From the NCBI GenBank assembly GCA_017985015.1, contig JAGNYI010000002.1, forward strand, positions 62,001 through 126,000: 64,000 nucleotides of DNA, written 5' to 3'. Of the stretch, positions 37,999-53,080 are shown one piece after another. Position 1 is the first letter of the stretch; each line of letters begins with the position of its first letter. A program made the translations under genes and the position numbers. Under the pieces are notes generated by a model. The model did no database searches and was not told the DNA's origin. It saw only the letters and a list, made by a program, of their open reading frames with translations. This DNA is from Giesbergeria sp. Lineage in GTDB: Bacteria > Pseudomonadota > Gammaproteobacteria > Burkholderiales > Burkholderiaceae_C.

Positions 37999-39896
37999 GG
38001 TGCTGGCGCTGATTCGAGGTGGATGACCGGCGGGGAAAATTCCAGGCGCAGCACGGCCCGATCGGACACCTGCGTGCGCGTCACCGTGGCGCCGTTGCGA
38101 GGCATGAGCGCCGATACCAGTCCCTGCCCGCCCTTGGAAGAGAGACGCGACTCAGGCCATTGCCCCGGGTTGGCGATGGTGATGTGCACATGGTCGGCCT
38201 GCGCGCCTTTGCGCAGCGTAACCTGAACATCCTGGTGTTCTTGGCCGCCATGCTTGACGGCATTGAGCAGCAGTTCGTTGAGTACCAGTGCCACGGGGAC
38301 GGCCTCGGCGGGGCTGATACGGCACGCTTGCCACGGCGTGGGAATGTCTACATGGATGGGGGTGTGCCAGAGCGATTCAATGCCTGCCGCCACGGCGCAG
38401 GTCAGTTCGCACAGCCGCACCCGGTCCGGATTGGCACGGCCTTGAAGGCCGTGAATGACGGAGATGCTGTGAATCTGCCCGATGACCTGGGTGATGGGCC
38501 CGTGCAGTTCCGGCTGATCGTGATCGAGCGTGCGCAGCATGCCCATGATGCCCTGCAAGTTGTTCTTGATGCGGTGGTGCACTTCCTGCACCAGCGTGTC
38601 ACGCAGCGCGAGTTCGATCTGGCGGCGCTGTGCCTCCTGCTCGTGCTGGCTGGTGATGTCGGTCATGGTCACCACATAGTGCGTGGTGCGCGCGTGCAAA
38701 TCCTTGACGGGGCTGAGCGTGATCCAGGCGGGGTAGACCTCGCCAGATTTGCGGCGCAGCCATTCCCGGCTTTGCAGCGCTTGGCGGGGGGTGAAGTCCA
38801 GGGGAGGGCGTGGCGTAGGGGTGTCGGGGATGGCGTCCGCCGAAGGTTGTAGAAAATCCGGGGTTTTGCCCAGTACCTCGGGCGCCTCATAGCCGGACAT
38901 GTGCAGGAACGACTGGTTGGCCTGAAGAATTACGGCGTGTTCATCGATGATGAGCATGCCCTCCTGGCATTCGAAGGCGATGCCAGCCACGCGCAGCGCG
39001 GCTTCCTGGCGCCGGCGCTCGGCGATGTAGGCCGCCAGCGACAGGCCCACCACCGCCAGGATCATCATGAACGACCAGTAACCAAAGCCGTGGCTGGCGG
39101 CGATGTCGCGGGCGAAGAAGCCGGTGCGCTGGTAGGTGCCCCACAGGGCCTGCAGTGCGATCACGCACAGCAATCCGGTTGTGGAGAGCAGGCCCAGGCG
39201 CACGCCCGACCAGCTCACGAACAGAAACATCCAGTAGACATTGGCCAGTGGGGCCAGCACCGGGTTTTGCGTGTTGCCGAAAATGGTTGCGGCGCAAGCC
39301 ATGGTCAGAAACCAGACCAGGACACCTTCGCCCATGCGGCGCAGGTGCTCCGGGAAGCGCAGTGTTCGCCGGTAGGACAGGGCCATGGGCGCGATCAGCA
39401 GGCTGCCCAGCGAGCACCCCAGCCACCAGTGCAGGAGATTCCCGGTCCAGGCGGAGGGGGCGATTTCTCCCGCCAGCAGCAACCCTGTGCTGGCTACCAG
39501 CGCGCCGGCACCGGCCCCGGCACCGCACACCCACAGCAGCACATGCTGAATGACCTTGAAGTTGGGATGGTCCACGTCAAAATCTGGCTGTCGCAGCAGC
39601 AGCACACAGGAGAGCCAGGCCGCTGTGACGGTGCCCAGCGCTGCGGCCAGCGCGGCCAGCGGTGCGTCGCCCGCCAGCAGGCTGCTGAGCAGGCTGCCGA
39701 TGAAGAGGGCAGGTGCCAGTTCCAGACCGCCGACAACCAGCAGCACCAAGGCCAGCCCGCTGGCCGGTTGCAGCAGTTGCTCCAGCCCCTGACCGGGCAA
39801 GGGCATGGCCGTGGCCTCGGCCAGTGCCATGTAGAACAGCACCGTGCCCGCCATGGCAAGCAGCGACGGTGGTGGGGGGCTTCGTTCGTGGATCAT
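37995..39896 (-). CDS. MASE1-PAS histidine kinase of the HisKA_2 type
   Basis: 633 aa. The N-terminal ~300 residues hold eight or more hydrophobic segments with MASE1-like sequence (LLQPASGLALVLLVVGGLEL). A PAS domain (about 305-420, AGIAFECQEGMLIIDEHA) precedes the dimerisation box VQEVHHRIKNNLQGIMGML, whose first histidine region is the likely phospho-site. A HATPase domain with ALVLNELLLNAVKHGG ends the protein. It phosphorylates the ANTAR regulator encoded next. Signal unknown. Confidence 0.88.
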   Translation of the reverse strand: MIHERSPPPPSLLAMAGTVLFYMALAEATAMPLPGQGLEQLLQPASGLALVLLVVGGLELAPALFIGSLLSSLLAGDAPLAALAAALGTVTAAWLSCVLLLRQPDFDVDHPNFKVIQHVLLWVCGAGAGAGALVASTGLLLAGEIAPSAWTGNLLHWWLGCSLGSLLIAPMALSYRRTLRFPEHLRRMGEGVLVWFLTMACAATIFGNTQNPVLAPLANVYWMFLFVSWSGVRLGLLSTTGLLCVIALQALWGTYQRTGFFARDIAASHGFGYWSFMMILAVVGLSLAAYIAERRRQEAALRVAGIAFECQEGMLIIDEHAVILQANQSFLHMSGYEAPEVLGKTPDFLQPSADAIPDTPTPRPPLDFTPRQALQSREWLRRKSGEVYPAWITLSPVKDLHARTTHYVVTMTDITSQHEQEAQRRQIELALRDTLVQEVHHRIKNNLQGIMGMLRTLDHDQPELHGPITQVIGQIHSISVIHGLQGRANPDRVRLCELTCAVAAGIESLWHTPIHVDIPTPWQACRISPAEAVPVALVLNELLLNAVKHGGQEHQDVQVTLRKGAQADHVHITIANPGQWPESRLSSKGGQGLVSALMPRNGATVTRTQVSDRAVLRLEFSPPVIHLESAPAP

Positions 39897-39919
39897 GGCG
39901 CCAAAATAATAGTCAAATT

Positions 39920-42576
<2,657 letters not shown>

Positions 42577-42614
42577 GTCTCGCGGGGACTTGGGCGCACT
42601 CCTAAAATGGGCGC

Positions 42615-42965
42615 ATGAGCGAACCCACCGCCGCCGCGCCCGGCTACTTTGCGCGCCACATTTTTTTCTGCCTCAATGAGCGGGCCAATGGTGAGGCCTG
42701 CTGCGCCCAGCACGGCGCCCAGGCGGCGTTCGAGCATTGCAAGTCGCGCGCCAAGGCGGCCGGCCTCACCGGCCCAGGCAAGGTGCGGGTGAATAAGTCG
42801 GGCTGCCTGGACCGCTGCGCCGCCGGACCGGTGGCGGTTGTCTATCCCGAAGGCGTTTGGTACAGCTATGTGGACCTGGCTGATATCGACGAGATCGTCG
42901 ATTCGCACCTGGTGCGCGGCGTGGTGGTCGAGCGTTTGCTCACGCCGCCGGAACTTGGGCGCTAG
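42615..42965 (+). CDS. Thioredoxin-like [2Fe-2S] ferredoxin
   Basis: 116 aa with the NuoE/thioredoxin-like ferredoxin fold. Cysteine pattern FFCLNERANGEACC...HC and NKSGCLDRCAAGP fits the family (first pair widely spaced, second pair C-x3-C), and the tail VYPEGVWYSYVDLADIDEIV is typical. It carries electrons in the cytoplasm; partner unknown. Confidence 0.85.
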   Translation: MSEPTAAAPGYFARHIFFCLNERANGEACCAQHGAQAAFEHCKSRAKAAGLTGPGKVRVNKSGCLDRCAAGPVAVVYPEGVWYSYVDLADIDEIVDSHLVRGVVVERLLTPPELGR

Positions 42966-43025
42966 GACGTAGTCCATTGCACTGGTGCATGCTCCGTACG
43001 CGCCTGAAAAATATGGGTTAAATTG

Positions 43026-43061
43026 GGCTCTATCGCTTATTGGATAAGCGATCATAGCTAT
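43026..43061 (+). repeat. Short palindromic intergenic repeat, copy 6
   Basis: Perfect 9-bp arms ATCGCTTAT (43032-43040) and ATAAGCGAT (43044-43052) around TGG. The flanks are GGCTCT and AGCTAT. Both arms carry the same change relative to the consensus (AGCGCT to ATCGCT), a compensatory pair that keeps the hairpin. It lies just upstream of the hydrolase start. Confidence 0.82.
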
Positions 43062-43076
43062 GAAAAGTATAGTATT

Positions 43077-43703
43077 TTGAACGCACAGACCGAGTCCCTG
43101 CACTTCGACGGAGCCGCCGGAACCATCGAAGCCCTGCGCGACGTGGCCGCCGAGCCGCGTGGCATCGCGGTCATCGCCCACCCGCACCCGCTGTTTGGCG
43201 GCACCATGAACAACAAGGTGGTGCAGACGCTGGCGCGCGCCTTTGTGCAAAGCGGTTTCACGGCGCTGCGCTTCAACTTCCGCGGCGTGGGGAGCAGTGC
43301 GGGCGTGTATGACGAAGGTCGCGGCGAGCTGGCCGACCTGCTCGCGCTGGTGCGCCAGGCGGCGCCTGAGGGGCCGATCGCACTGGCCGGTTTTTCCTTT
43401 GGCGCCTTCGTCACCAGCCACGCGCTGGCGCAGTTGTGGAGCGAGCGCGAGGTCTCGCATGCCATTCTGGTGGGGACGGCGGCCAGCCGCTTCGCCGTGG
43501 CACCGGTTCCGCCCGAGGCGCATGGCCGCAGCCTGGTGCTGCATGGCGAGAGCGACGACACCGTGCCGTTGGCCAGCGTGCTCGACTGGGCGCGTCCACA
43601 GTCCCTTCCCGTGACCGTGATTCCCGGGGTGGGCCATTTCTTTCACGGGCAATTGACGTTGCTCAAGCACCTGGTGGTCCGTCATCTGCAGACCACGGGC
43701 TGA
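43077..43703 (+). CDS. Alpha/beta hydrolase (dienelactone hydrolase-like)
   Basis: 208 aa. It has the family start AVIAHPHPLFGGTMNNKVV, the turn LRFNFRGVGSS, nucleophile GFSFGAF (Ser), acid in LVLHGESDDTVP and histidine in GVGHFFHG. I take the TTG at 43077 as start: an earlier in-frame TTG at 43023 would translate through a palindromic repeat. Substrate unknown; the group includes lipase-like esterases. Confidence 0.8.
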   Translation: MNAQTESLHFDGAAGTIEALRDVAAEPRGIAVIAHPHPLFGGTMNNKVVQTLARAFVQSGFTALRFNFRGVGSSAGVYDEGRGELADLLALVRQAAPEGPIALAGFSFGAFVTSHALAQLWSEREVSHAILVGTAASRFAVAPVPPEAHGRSLVLHGESDDTVPLASVLDWARPQSLPVTVIPGVGHFFHGQLTLLKHLVVRHLQTTG

Positions 43704-43784
43704 GGTCATTCTCCTGGGCGCCAGTGTTTGCTTGGTGCCAACCGCTTCTCGCTTCCTTCTCTACCGATCCATCCAAACAGTTAC

Positions 43785-44954
43785 ATGAACCGATTCCTTC
43801 GCGCCCTCCGCTCCCTCGTCGTTCCCACCCTAGCCCTGATTGCCACCAGCGGCGCCGTGGCCCAGGCGCCCCAGCCGCCCGAGATCGCCGCGCGCAATTA
43901 CCTGTTGATGGACTTTACGTCGGGACAGATTCTTGCGGCCAAGGACATCGATGCGCCCGTAGAGCAGGCGTCGCTGACCAAGCTCATGGCAGCCTATGTG
44001 GTGTTTGACGCGCTGCGCGCCAAGAAGGTCACGCTGGAGCAGAAACTGCCGGTGAGCGAGCGGGCTTGGAAAATGCCTGGTTCGCGCATGTTCATCGACC
44101 CCAAGATGCAGGTGTCGGTGGATGACCTGCTCAGCGGCATGATCATCCAGTCGGGCAACGACGCCACCATGGCGCTGGCGGAAGGCGTCGGCGGCACGGC
44201 CGAGCAGTTCGTCAAGATGATGAACGACCAGGCGGCGGCGATGGGCCTCAAGGGCTCAGCGTACAAAAACCCGGAAGGCCTGACCGAGCCCGGCCACACC
44301 ACCACGGCGCGCGACCTGGCGGTCATCACGGCGCATCTGCAGCACGATTTTCCCCAGTACATGCATTACTACTCGACCAAGCAGTACCGCTACCCCGGCA
44401 CCCCCGCGTCGAACAGCAACAACCGCAACCTGCTGCTGTACCGCGATCCCTCGGTGGATGGCATGAAGACCGGCCACACGGCTGCCGCAGGGTATTGCCT
44501 GGTGTCCACTGCCAAACGCGAGTTCCCCAACGTCGGCAGCCGGCGCCTGATCTCCATCGTGCTGGGTGCGGCGAGCGAGAATGCGCGTGCCAACGAAAGC
44601 CAGAAGCTGCTGAACTGGGGCTACACAGCGTTCGACGCAGTCAAGCTGTTCGACGCGGGCCAGGCTGTGGATACGCCGGCTGTCTGGAAGGGCACGCAAA
44701 ACAGCCTCAAGATCGGCAGTACCGACGCGATCGTCATCACGGTCCCCGCCGGCAGCGCCGGAAAAGTGACTACGCAGGTGGTGCGCCAGGATCCGCTGGT
44801 GGCGCCGTTCACCAAGGGTCAGGACGTGGGCAAGCTCAAGGTGATGGTGGGCGATCAGACGGTGCGCGAAGTGGCGCTGGTGGCTTTGGACGACGTGCCG
44901 CAGGCGGGCATCTTTGGCCGCGCCTGGGACGCCATGCGTCTGTGGATCAAGTAG
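43785..44954 (+). CDS. D-alanyl-D-alanine carboxypeptidase (penicillin-binding protein 5/6 type)
   Basis: 389 aa. A signal peptide (to about residue 26, ATSGAVAQA) precedes a serine peptidase domain with S63-LT-K66 (ASLTKL), S123-G-N125 and K228-T-G (GMKTGHT). A beta-rich PBP5 C-terminal domain (~285-375) and a short amphipathic anchor (RAWDAMRLWIK) follow. It trims the terminal D-Ala of peptidoglycan stem peptides in the periplasm. dacC/dacA would be the usual name. It precedes the str operon in the same direction. Confidence 0.92.
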   Translation: MNRFLRALRSLVVPTLALIATSGAVAQAPQPPEIAARNYLLMDFTSGQILAAKDIDAPVEQASLTKLMAAYVVFDALRAKKVTLEQKLPVSERAWKMPGSRMFIDPKMQVSVDDLLSGMIIQSGNDATMALAEGVGGTAEQFVKMMNDQAAAMGLKGSAYKNPEGLTEPGHTTTARDLAVITAHLQHDFPQYMHYYSTKQYRYPGTPASNSNNRNLLLYRDPSVDGMKTGHTAAAGYCLVSTAKREFPNVGSRRLISIVLGAASENARANESQKLLNWGYTAFDAVKLFDAGQAVDTPAVWKGTQNSLKIGSTDAIVITVPAGSAGKVTTQVVRQDPLVAPFTKGQDVGKLKVMVGDQTVREVALVALDDVPQAGIFGRAWDAMRLWIK

Positions 44955-44981
44955 CAGGTGCCCATGCGCCACGCGCTGCGC

Positions 44982-45010
44982 TTGCTTGGCGCAGTGTCAT
45001 CTGCTACATT
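44982..45010 (+). promoter_or_regulatory. Possible promoter of the str operon
   Basis: TTGCTT and TACATT are separated by 17 bp, about 104 bp upstream of rpsL. The match to consensus is partial (3/6 and 4/6), but spacing and position suit a sigma-70 promoter. Inference only. Confidence 0.35.
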
Positions 45011-45054
45011 TGAAGGCTTTTCGGAATTTCCGAGGGGAAACACGTTTTCGCTTA

Positions 45055-45086
45055 TCACGCTAGTTTCACGCTAGATTTCACGCTAG
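45055..45086 (+). repeat. Three tandem TCACGCTAG repeats in the rpsL leader
   Basis: TCACGCTAG occurs at 45055-45063, 45066-45074 and 45078-45086, separated by 2-3 bases (TT, ATT). The run ends 27 bp before the rpsL ATG, within the likely leader RNA. Possible roles are a regulatory RNA element or simple slippage; the purpose is unknown. Confidence 0.6.
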
Positions 45087-45113
45087 ATTTTACGTTTAGG
45101 GACGTCAGTATTC

Positions 45114-45491
45114 ATGCCAACCATTAACCAGCTCGTGCGTCACGGGCGCGAGGTCGAAAAGACCAAATCCAAAAGCCCGGCGATGGAAAACTCGCCGCAG
45201 CGCCGCGGTGTCTGCACCCGTGTGTACACCACCACTCCCAAGAAGCCTAACTCTGCTCTGCGCAAAGTTGCCAAGGTTCGTCTGACGAACGGTTTCGAAG
45301 TCATTTCCTACATTGGCGGCGAAGGCCACAACCTGCAAGAGCACAGCGTCGTGCTGGTGCGCGGCGGCCGTGTGAAGGACTTGCCCGGTGTGCGTTACCA
45401 CATCGTGCGCGGTTCGCTCGACCTGCAAGGCGTGAAAGATCGCAAGCAGTCGCGCTCCAAATACGGCGCCAAGAAGCCCAAGGCCAAATAA
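45114..45491 (+). CDS. rpsL: 30S ribosomal protein S12
   Basis: 125 aa, the usual length. It helps decode in the A site. K43 ([11 protein letters not shown]) and K88 ([11 protein letters not shown]), the common streptomycin-resistance positions, are both lysine, the susceptible wild-type state. It is first in rpsL-rpsG-fusA-tuf-rpsJ. Confidence 0.98.
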   Translation: MPTINQLVRHGREVEKTKSKSPAMENSPQRRGVCTRVYTTTPKKPNSALRKVAKVRLTNGFEVISYIGGEGHNLQEHSVVLVRGGRVKDLPGVRYHIVRGSLDLQGVKDRKQSRSKYGAKKPKAK

Positions 45492-45658
45492 GCCCGGTTT
45501 CTGTTGGATCTATCGGTGTTTGCCGTGCCTTGGCGGGCTGTGCAAACGAAGTGACCCCAAACGCAAATGTCTTGCGCGGGTCGAGTAAGTGAGAGTTCTG
45601 TATGGCTCTCGCGGTGTTCTGAAAAGGGCGCCAACTGAAGCAAATATTGAGGTGAAAA

Positions 45659-46132
45659 ATGCCACGTCGTCGCGAAGTCCCCAAACGTGAAATCCTGCCG
45701 GACCCTAAATTCGGCAATGTAGAGCTGTCCAAATTCATGAACGTGATCATGGAAGGCGGCAAAAAGGCTGTGGCCGAACGCATCATTTACGGCGCGCTCG
45801 AACTTATCGAGAAGAAGCACCCCGACAAAGACCCGCTGGAAGCCTTCGTTGTTGCCATCAACAACGTCAAGCCCATGGTCGAAGTCAAGTCGCGCCGCGT
45901 CGGTGGCGCGAACTACCAGGTTCCTGTGGAAGTGCGCCCCGTGCGCCGTCTGGCGCTGTCGATGCGCTGGATCAAGGAGGCCGCCCGCAAGCGCGGCGAG
46001 AAGTCCATGGCACAGCGTCTGGCCAATGAGTTGCTGGAAGCCACGGAAGGCCGTGGCGGCGCCATGAAGAAGCGTGACGAGGTGCACCGCATGGCCGAAG
46101 CCAATAAGGCCTTCAGCCACTTCCGCTTCTAA
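45659..46132 (+). CDS. rpsG: 30S ribosomal protein S7
   Basis: 157 aa, starting [20 protein letters not shown], with [16 protein letters not shown] in the middle. Primary 16S rRNA-binding protein of the 30S head. The gap to rpsL is 167 bp, longer than usual, and S7 is the classic translational repressor of the str operon, so a control site may lie there. Confidence 0.98.
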   Translation: MPRRREVPKREILPDPKFGNVELSKFMNVIMEGGKKAVAERIIYGALELIEKKHPDKDPLEAFVVAINNVKPMVEVKSRRVGGANYQVPVEVRPVRRLALSMRWIKEAARKRGEKSMAQRLANELLEATEGRGGAMKKRDEVHRMAEANKAFSHFRF

Positions 46133-46159
46133 GTTTCGTCTCCCTGTTCCGAAGGCTGG

Positions 46160-46193
46160 AAGCCCGACCCGCCCATTTGTGGCAGGCGGGCTT
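46160..46193. terminator. Weak hairpin between rpsG and fusA
   Basis: AAGCCCG (46160-46166) pairs with CGGGCTT (46187-46193), with partly complementary GC-rich sequence inside. Only three Ts follow. It could attenuate between rpsG and fusA but is not a full terminator. Confidence 0.35.
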
Positions 46194-46216
46194 TATGCCG
46201 TTAACGAAAGCAAATC

Positions 46217-48319
<2,103 letters not shown>

Positions 48320-48325
48320 GGTCTT

Positions 48326-48356
48326 GGGGTCAGAGCAGCTCCGCTGCTCTGACCCC
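48326..48356. repeat. Perfect 14-bp inverted repeat after fusA
   Basis: GGGGTCAGAGCAGC (48326-48339), loop TCC, then GCTGCTCTGACCCC (48343-48356). It begins 7 bp after the fusA stop and has no T-tract. It may be an RNA 3'-end stabiliser, an attenuator between fusA and tuf, or a member of another repeat family. Confidence 0.75.
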
Positions 48357-48427
48357 TCTGACTGGGTGGGAGTCCAATCAGCGCTGCTGCTCGGCTCCCC
48401 CTTACTAGGTGAATTTTTGATAAAAAT

Positions 48428-48464
48428 GGCCTCTAGCGCTTATATGGAAAGCGTTAGCAGCTAT
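48428..48464 (+). repeat. Short palindromic intergenic repeat, copy 7
   Basis: GGCCTCTAGCGCTTATATGG is followed by AAAGCGTTAGCAGCTAT. Arms AACGCTT-like and AAGCGTT pair imperfectly. It lies between fusA and tuf inside the str operon, 130 bp upstream of the tuf start. Confidence 0.75.
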
Positions 48465-48593
48465 TGATTGGATAGCAAATCGTTTTTTGCAATCTGCGAT
48501 CCGGTGCCGTCCCGTTGTCCTGTGCGGGGCGACCAAGCAACCGGGTGCAGACGTTAAACCCATACACAGGCATCGCTCTTTGGAGAATTGGAA

Positions 48594-49784
<1,191 letters not shown>

Positions 49785-49810
49785 ACCTTAAGCACACACA
49801 GGAACTTGCC

Positions 49811-50122
49811 ATGTCCAAGCAAAAAATCCGCATCCGCCTCAAGGCGTTCGATTACAAGCTGATCGACCAGTCCGCAGCGGAAATCGTTGACACTGCCAAG
49901 CGCACTGGTGCGATCGTCAAAGGCCCCGTGCCCCTGCCGACACGCATGAAGCGTTTTGACATCCTGCGTTCACCGCACGTCAACAAGACCAGCCGCGACC
50001 AGCTCGAAATCCGCACGCACCAGCGCCTGATGGATATCGTCGACCCGACCGACAAGACGGTGGATGCGCTGATGAAGCTCGATCTGCCCGCAGGCGTGGA
50101 CGTCGAAATCAAGCTGCAGTAA
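49811..50122 (+). CDS. rpsJ: 30S ribosomal protein S10
   Basis: 103 aa (also NusE, used in transcription antitermination). Starts [20 protein letters not shown]. It lies 26 bp after tuf and is followed by a hairpin and a strong promoter, so it appears to be the last gene of the str transcript rather than the first of the S10 transcript. Confidence 0.98.
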   Translation: MSKQKIRIRLKAFDYKLIDQSAAEIVDTAKRTGAIVKGPVPLPTRMKRFDILRSPHVNKTSRDQLEIRTHQRLMDIVDPTDKTVDALMKLDLPAGVDVEIKLQ

Positions 50123-50133
50123 TCCAGCGCTGT

Positions 50134-50154
50134 CAGCCCCGTGCCACGGGGCTG
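50134..50154. terminator. Hairpin after rpsJ
   Basis: CAGCCCCGT (50134-50142), loop GCC, ACGGGGCTG (50146-50154). A perfect 9-bp GC-rich stem 11 bp past the rpsJ stop, without a clear T-tract. It probably ends or attenuates the tuf-rpsJ transcript just before the rplC promoter. Confidence 0.55.
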
Positions 50155-50172
50155 TGTACAAATAACGCGAAC

Positions 50173-50201
50173 TTGCCCCTCAAGGCAGTTCGCGTTATAA
50201 T
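50173..50201 (+). promoter_or_regulatory. Strong sigma-70 promoter for rplC and the S10 cluster
   Basis: TTGCCC (50173-50178), 17-bp spacer, perfect TATAAT (50196-50201). An imperfect inverted repeat, CGCGAACTTGCC and GGCAGTTCGCG (about 50166-50194), overlaps the -35 and spacer. A leader of roughly 140 bases precedes rplC. Confidence 0.75.
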
Positions 50202-50351
50202 TTGCGGCTTCGCCTTTTTTGTGCGCGTTTTTTATGCGTGCATTGATTTTAGGAGCGAAGTTTTATCAACCGTCTTTCATGCGCTCGGCAGTGTCCGGGT
50301 GCAACGCAGTGGCCAATTGCAGTCGCAGCGGTGAGAGTTTTGGAGCAAAAA

Positions 50352-51026
50352 ATGAGTCTGAGCAACTCCCTCGGGTTGCTGGGCCGCAAGGTTGGCATGA
50401 TGCGTCTGTTCACCGACGAAGGGGATGCAATCCCCGTCACGGTGGTGGACGTGTCGAACAACCGCGTAACCCAGGTTAAAACCCAAGAGAACGATGGCTA
50501 CGTGGCCCTGCAGGTCACGTTTGGTGCGCGCCGGGCCTCCCGCGTCACCAAGCCCGCCGCGGGTCACCTTGCCAAGGCAGGTGTTGAAGCCGGCGAAATC
50601 ATCCAGGAATTCCGCGTTACCGCAGACGTCGCCGGCAAATATGCCGCTGGCGCCACGGTGCCCGTGGCGGACCTGTTCACCGTAGGCCAGAAGGTCGATG
50701 TGCAAGGTACTTCGATTGGTAAGGGCTTCGCCGGCACCATCAAGCGCCACAACATGAAGTCGCAGCGCGCGTCGCACGGCAACAGCCGTTCGCACAACGT
50801 GCCTGGCTCTATCGGTATGGCGCAAGACCCGGGCCGCGTGTTTCCGGGCAAGCGCATGACCGGCCACATGGGTGACGAAACTGTCACCACCCAAAACCTC
50901 GACGTGGTTCGCATCGACGAAGCACGCCAATTGCTCTTGATCAAGGGCGCTGTTCCGGGCTCCAAGGGTGGGTTCGTGACGGTGCGTCCGGCCATCAAGG
51001 CTACCGCTTCCAAAGGAGCGAACTGA
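50352..51026 (+). CDS. rplC: 50S ribosomal protein L3
   Basis: 224 aa, [20 protein letters not shown]. Binds near the peptidyl-transferase centre. ATG at 50352 has TTTGGAGC upstream; an in-frame GTG 21 bases earlier is not used. Its stop TGA shares a base with the rplD ATG (TGATG). Confidence 0.97.
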   Translation: MSLSNSLGLLGRKVGMMRLFTDEGDAIPVTVVDVSNNRVTQVKTQENDGYVALQVTFGARRASRVTKPAAGHLAKAGVEAGEIIQEFRVTADVAGKYAAGATVPVADLFTVGQKVDVQGTSIGKGFAGTIKRHNMKSQRASHGNSRSHNVPGSIGMAQDPGRVFPGKRMTGHMGDETVTTQNLDVVRIDEARQLLLIKGAVPGSKGGFVTVRPAIKATASKGAN

Positions 51027-51646
51027 TGCAGCTCGAACTCCTTAATGACCAAGGCCAGGGCGCGAGCAAGCTCGACGTTCCCGAGACCGTGTTTGGTCGC
51101 GCATACAACGAAGATCTGGTGCACCAGATCGTGGTCGCATACCGCGCCAACGGCCGCCAGGGCACCCGTGCCCAGAAGGACCGCGAGCAGGTTCACCACT
51201 CGACCAAGAAGCCTTTCAAGCAAAAGGGCACCGGCCGCGCACGCGCCGGTATGACTTCCTCGCCGTTGTGGCGCGGGGGCGGTCGGATTTTCCCGAACAT
51301 GCCTGACGAAAACTTCACGCAGAAAATCAACAAGAAGATGTACCGTGCCGGTATGGCTGCCATCTTCTCGCAGCTGGCGCGCGAAGGCCGTTTGGCTGTG
51401 GTTGATTCGCTGAAGCTCGATTCACCCAAGACCAAGGTGCTGGCCGACAAGTTCAAGGCCATGAACCTGCAGTCCGTGATGGTGATCGCCGACGAAGTCG
51501 ACGAAAACCTGTACCTGGCATCGCGCAATCTGGTGAACGTGTACGTGGTAGAGCCCCGTTACGCCGATCCCGTATCGCTGGTGCACTTCAAGAAGGTCAT
51601 CGTCACCAAGGCCGCGATCGACCAACTCAAGGAGATGTTCGCATGA
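51026..51646 (+). CDS. rplD: 50S ribosomal protein L4
   Basis: 206 aa. The long loop lining the exit tunnel is seen as [15 protein letters not shown]. In E. coli L4 represses its own operon through the leader; the leader upstream of rplC could do the same. Overlaps rplC by one base and rplW by four. Confidence 0.97.
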   Translation: MQLELLNDQGQGASKLDVPETVFGRAYNEDLVHQIVVAYRANGRQGTRAQKDREQVHHSTKKPFKQKGTGRARAGMTSSPLWRGGGRIFPNMPDENFTQKINKKMYRAGMAAIFSQLAREGRLAVVDSLKLDSPKTKVLADKFKAMNLQSVMVIADEVDENLYLASRNLVNVYVVEPRYADPVSLVHFKKVIVTKAAIDQLKEMFA

Positions 51647-51957
51647 GCGCGCTCAAGTTTGACGAAGGCCGTCTGATGCAGGTTCTCGTGGCCCCCATCG
51701 TGTCCGAAAAGGCCACCATGGTTGCTGAGAAGTCCAATGCAGTGACGTTCAAGGTGCTGCAGAGTGCCACCAAGCACGAGATCAAAGCCGCTGTAGAACT
51801 GATGTTCAAGGTGGAAGTCAAGGGTGTCTCGGTCCTCAACACCAAAGGCAAGACCAAGAAGTTTGGCAAGACCATGGGCCGCCGCGACAACGTTCGCAAG
51901 GCTTATGTGACGCTCAAGCCCGGTCAAGAGCTGAACCTGTCCGGGGAGGCCGCGTAA
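51643..51957 (+). CDS. rplW: 50S ribosomal protein L23
   Basis: 104 aa. Sits at the tunnel exit and docks trigger factor and SRP. Typical stretches are [13 protein letters not shown] and [22 protein letters not shown] overlap with rplD; 3 bp before rplB. Confidence 0.97.
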   Translation: MSALKFDEGRLMQVLVAPIVSEKATMVAEKSNAVTFKVLQSATKHEIKAAVELMFKVEVKGVSVLNTKGKTKKFGKTMGRRDNVRKAYVTLKPGQELNLSGEAA

Positions 51958-51960
51958 ATC

Positions 51961-52785
51961 ATGGCTGTCATCAAGATGAAACCTACTTCGCCCGGCCAAC
52001 GTGCCGTGGTGAAGGTCACTCGCGATCACCTGCACAAGGGTGAGGGCTACGCGCCGCTGCTGGAGCCACAGTTCCAGAAGGCCGGTCGCAACAACAACGG
52101 TCACATCACGACGCGCCACAAGGGCGGTGGTCACAAGCACCACTACCGTGTCGTGGACTTCAAGCGCAACAAGGACGGCATCGCCGCCAAGGTTGAGCGC
52201 ATTGAATACGATCCGAACCGCACGGCCCACATCGCTCTGGTGTGCTATGCCGACGGCGAGCGCCGCTACATCATCGCTCCCCGTGGCCTGGAAGTCGGCA
52301 GCACGCTGATGTCCGGCTCCGAGGCGCCGATCCGCGCCGGCAACACGCTGCCGATCCGCAACATCCCGGTGGGCTCGACCATCCACTGCATCGAGCTCAA
52401 GCCCGGTGCCGGTGCGCAGATCGCCCGTTCGGCAGGTGCTTCGGCTACCTTGCTGGCCCGCGAAACCATGTACGCCCAGGTGCGCATGCGCTCGGGTGAA
52501 GTGCGCCGCATCAGCATTGAATGCCGCGCCACCATCGGTGAAGTGGCCAATGAAGAGCATAGCCTGCGCCAACTGGGCAAGGCCGGTGTCAAGCGCTGGA
52601 TGGGCATTCGCCCCACGGTGCGCGGCGTGGCCATGAATCCGGTCGATCACCCCCACGGTGGTGGTGAAGGCCGCACCGGCGAAGGCCGCCATGCAGTCGA
52701 CCCTTGGGGCAATCTGACCAAGGGTTATCGCACCCGCAACAACAAGCGCACGCAGAACATGATTGTTTCGCGTCGCAAAAAATAA
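51961..52785 (+). CDS. rplB: 50S ribosomal protein L2
   Basis: 274 aa. Needed for subunit joining and peptidyl transfer. The conserved C-terminal block [18 protein letters not shown] contains the functional histidine. Confidence 0.98.
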   Translation: MAVIKMKPTSPGQRAVVKVTRDHLHKGEGYAPLLEPQFQKAGRNNNGHITTRHKGGGHKHHYRVVDFKRNKDGIAAKVERIEYDPNRTAHIALVCYADGERRYIIAPRGLEVGSTLMSGSEAPIRAGNTLPIRNIPVGSTIHCIELKPGAGAQIARSAGASATLLARETMYAQVRMRSGEVRRISIECRATIGEVANEEHSLRQLGKAGVKRWMGIRPTVRGVAMNPVDHPHGGGEGRTGEGRHAVDPWGNLTKGYRTRNNKRTQNMIVSRRKK

Positions 52786-52795
52786 GGGATAGCCA

Positions 52796-53071
52796 ATGAC
52801 TCGCTCTCTCAAAAAAGGTCCGTTTGTTGACCACCATTTGTTGGCCAAGGTTGAAAAAGCCATCGCCACCAAGGACAAGAAGCCCGTCAAGACCTGGTCG
52901 CGCCGCTCCATGGTTCTTCCCGACTTCATCGGCCTGACGATTGCCGTACACAACGGCAAGCAGCACGTGCCGGTCTATATCACCGACCAGATGGTGGGCC
53001 ACAAGCTGGGCGAATTCGCCCTGACGCGCACCTTCAAGGGTCACCCCGCTGACAAAAAAGTCAAGAAATAA
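52796..53071 (+). CDS. rpsS: 30S ribosomal protein S19
   Basis: 91 aa, [20 protein letters not shown]. Head protein that contacts S13 and tRNA. Normal length and spacing between rplB and rplV. Confidence 0.98.
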   Translation: MTRSLKKGPFVDHHLLAKVEKAIATKDKKPVKTWSRRSMVLPDFIGLTIAVHNGKQHVPVYITDQMVGHKLGEFALTRTFKGHPADKKVKK

Positions 53072-53080
53072 GGAACGACC

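Noticed and set aside
43023..43076. N-terminal extension of the hydrolase from an upstream TTG
   Set aside because: These codons are palindromic-repeat sequence; the family alignment begins after 43077.
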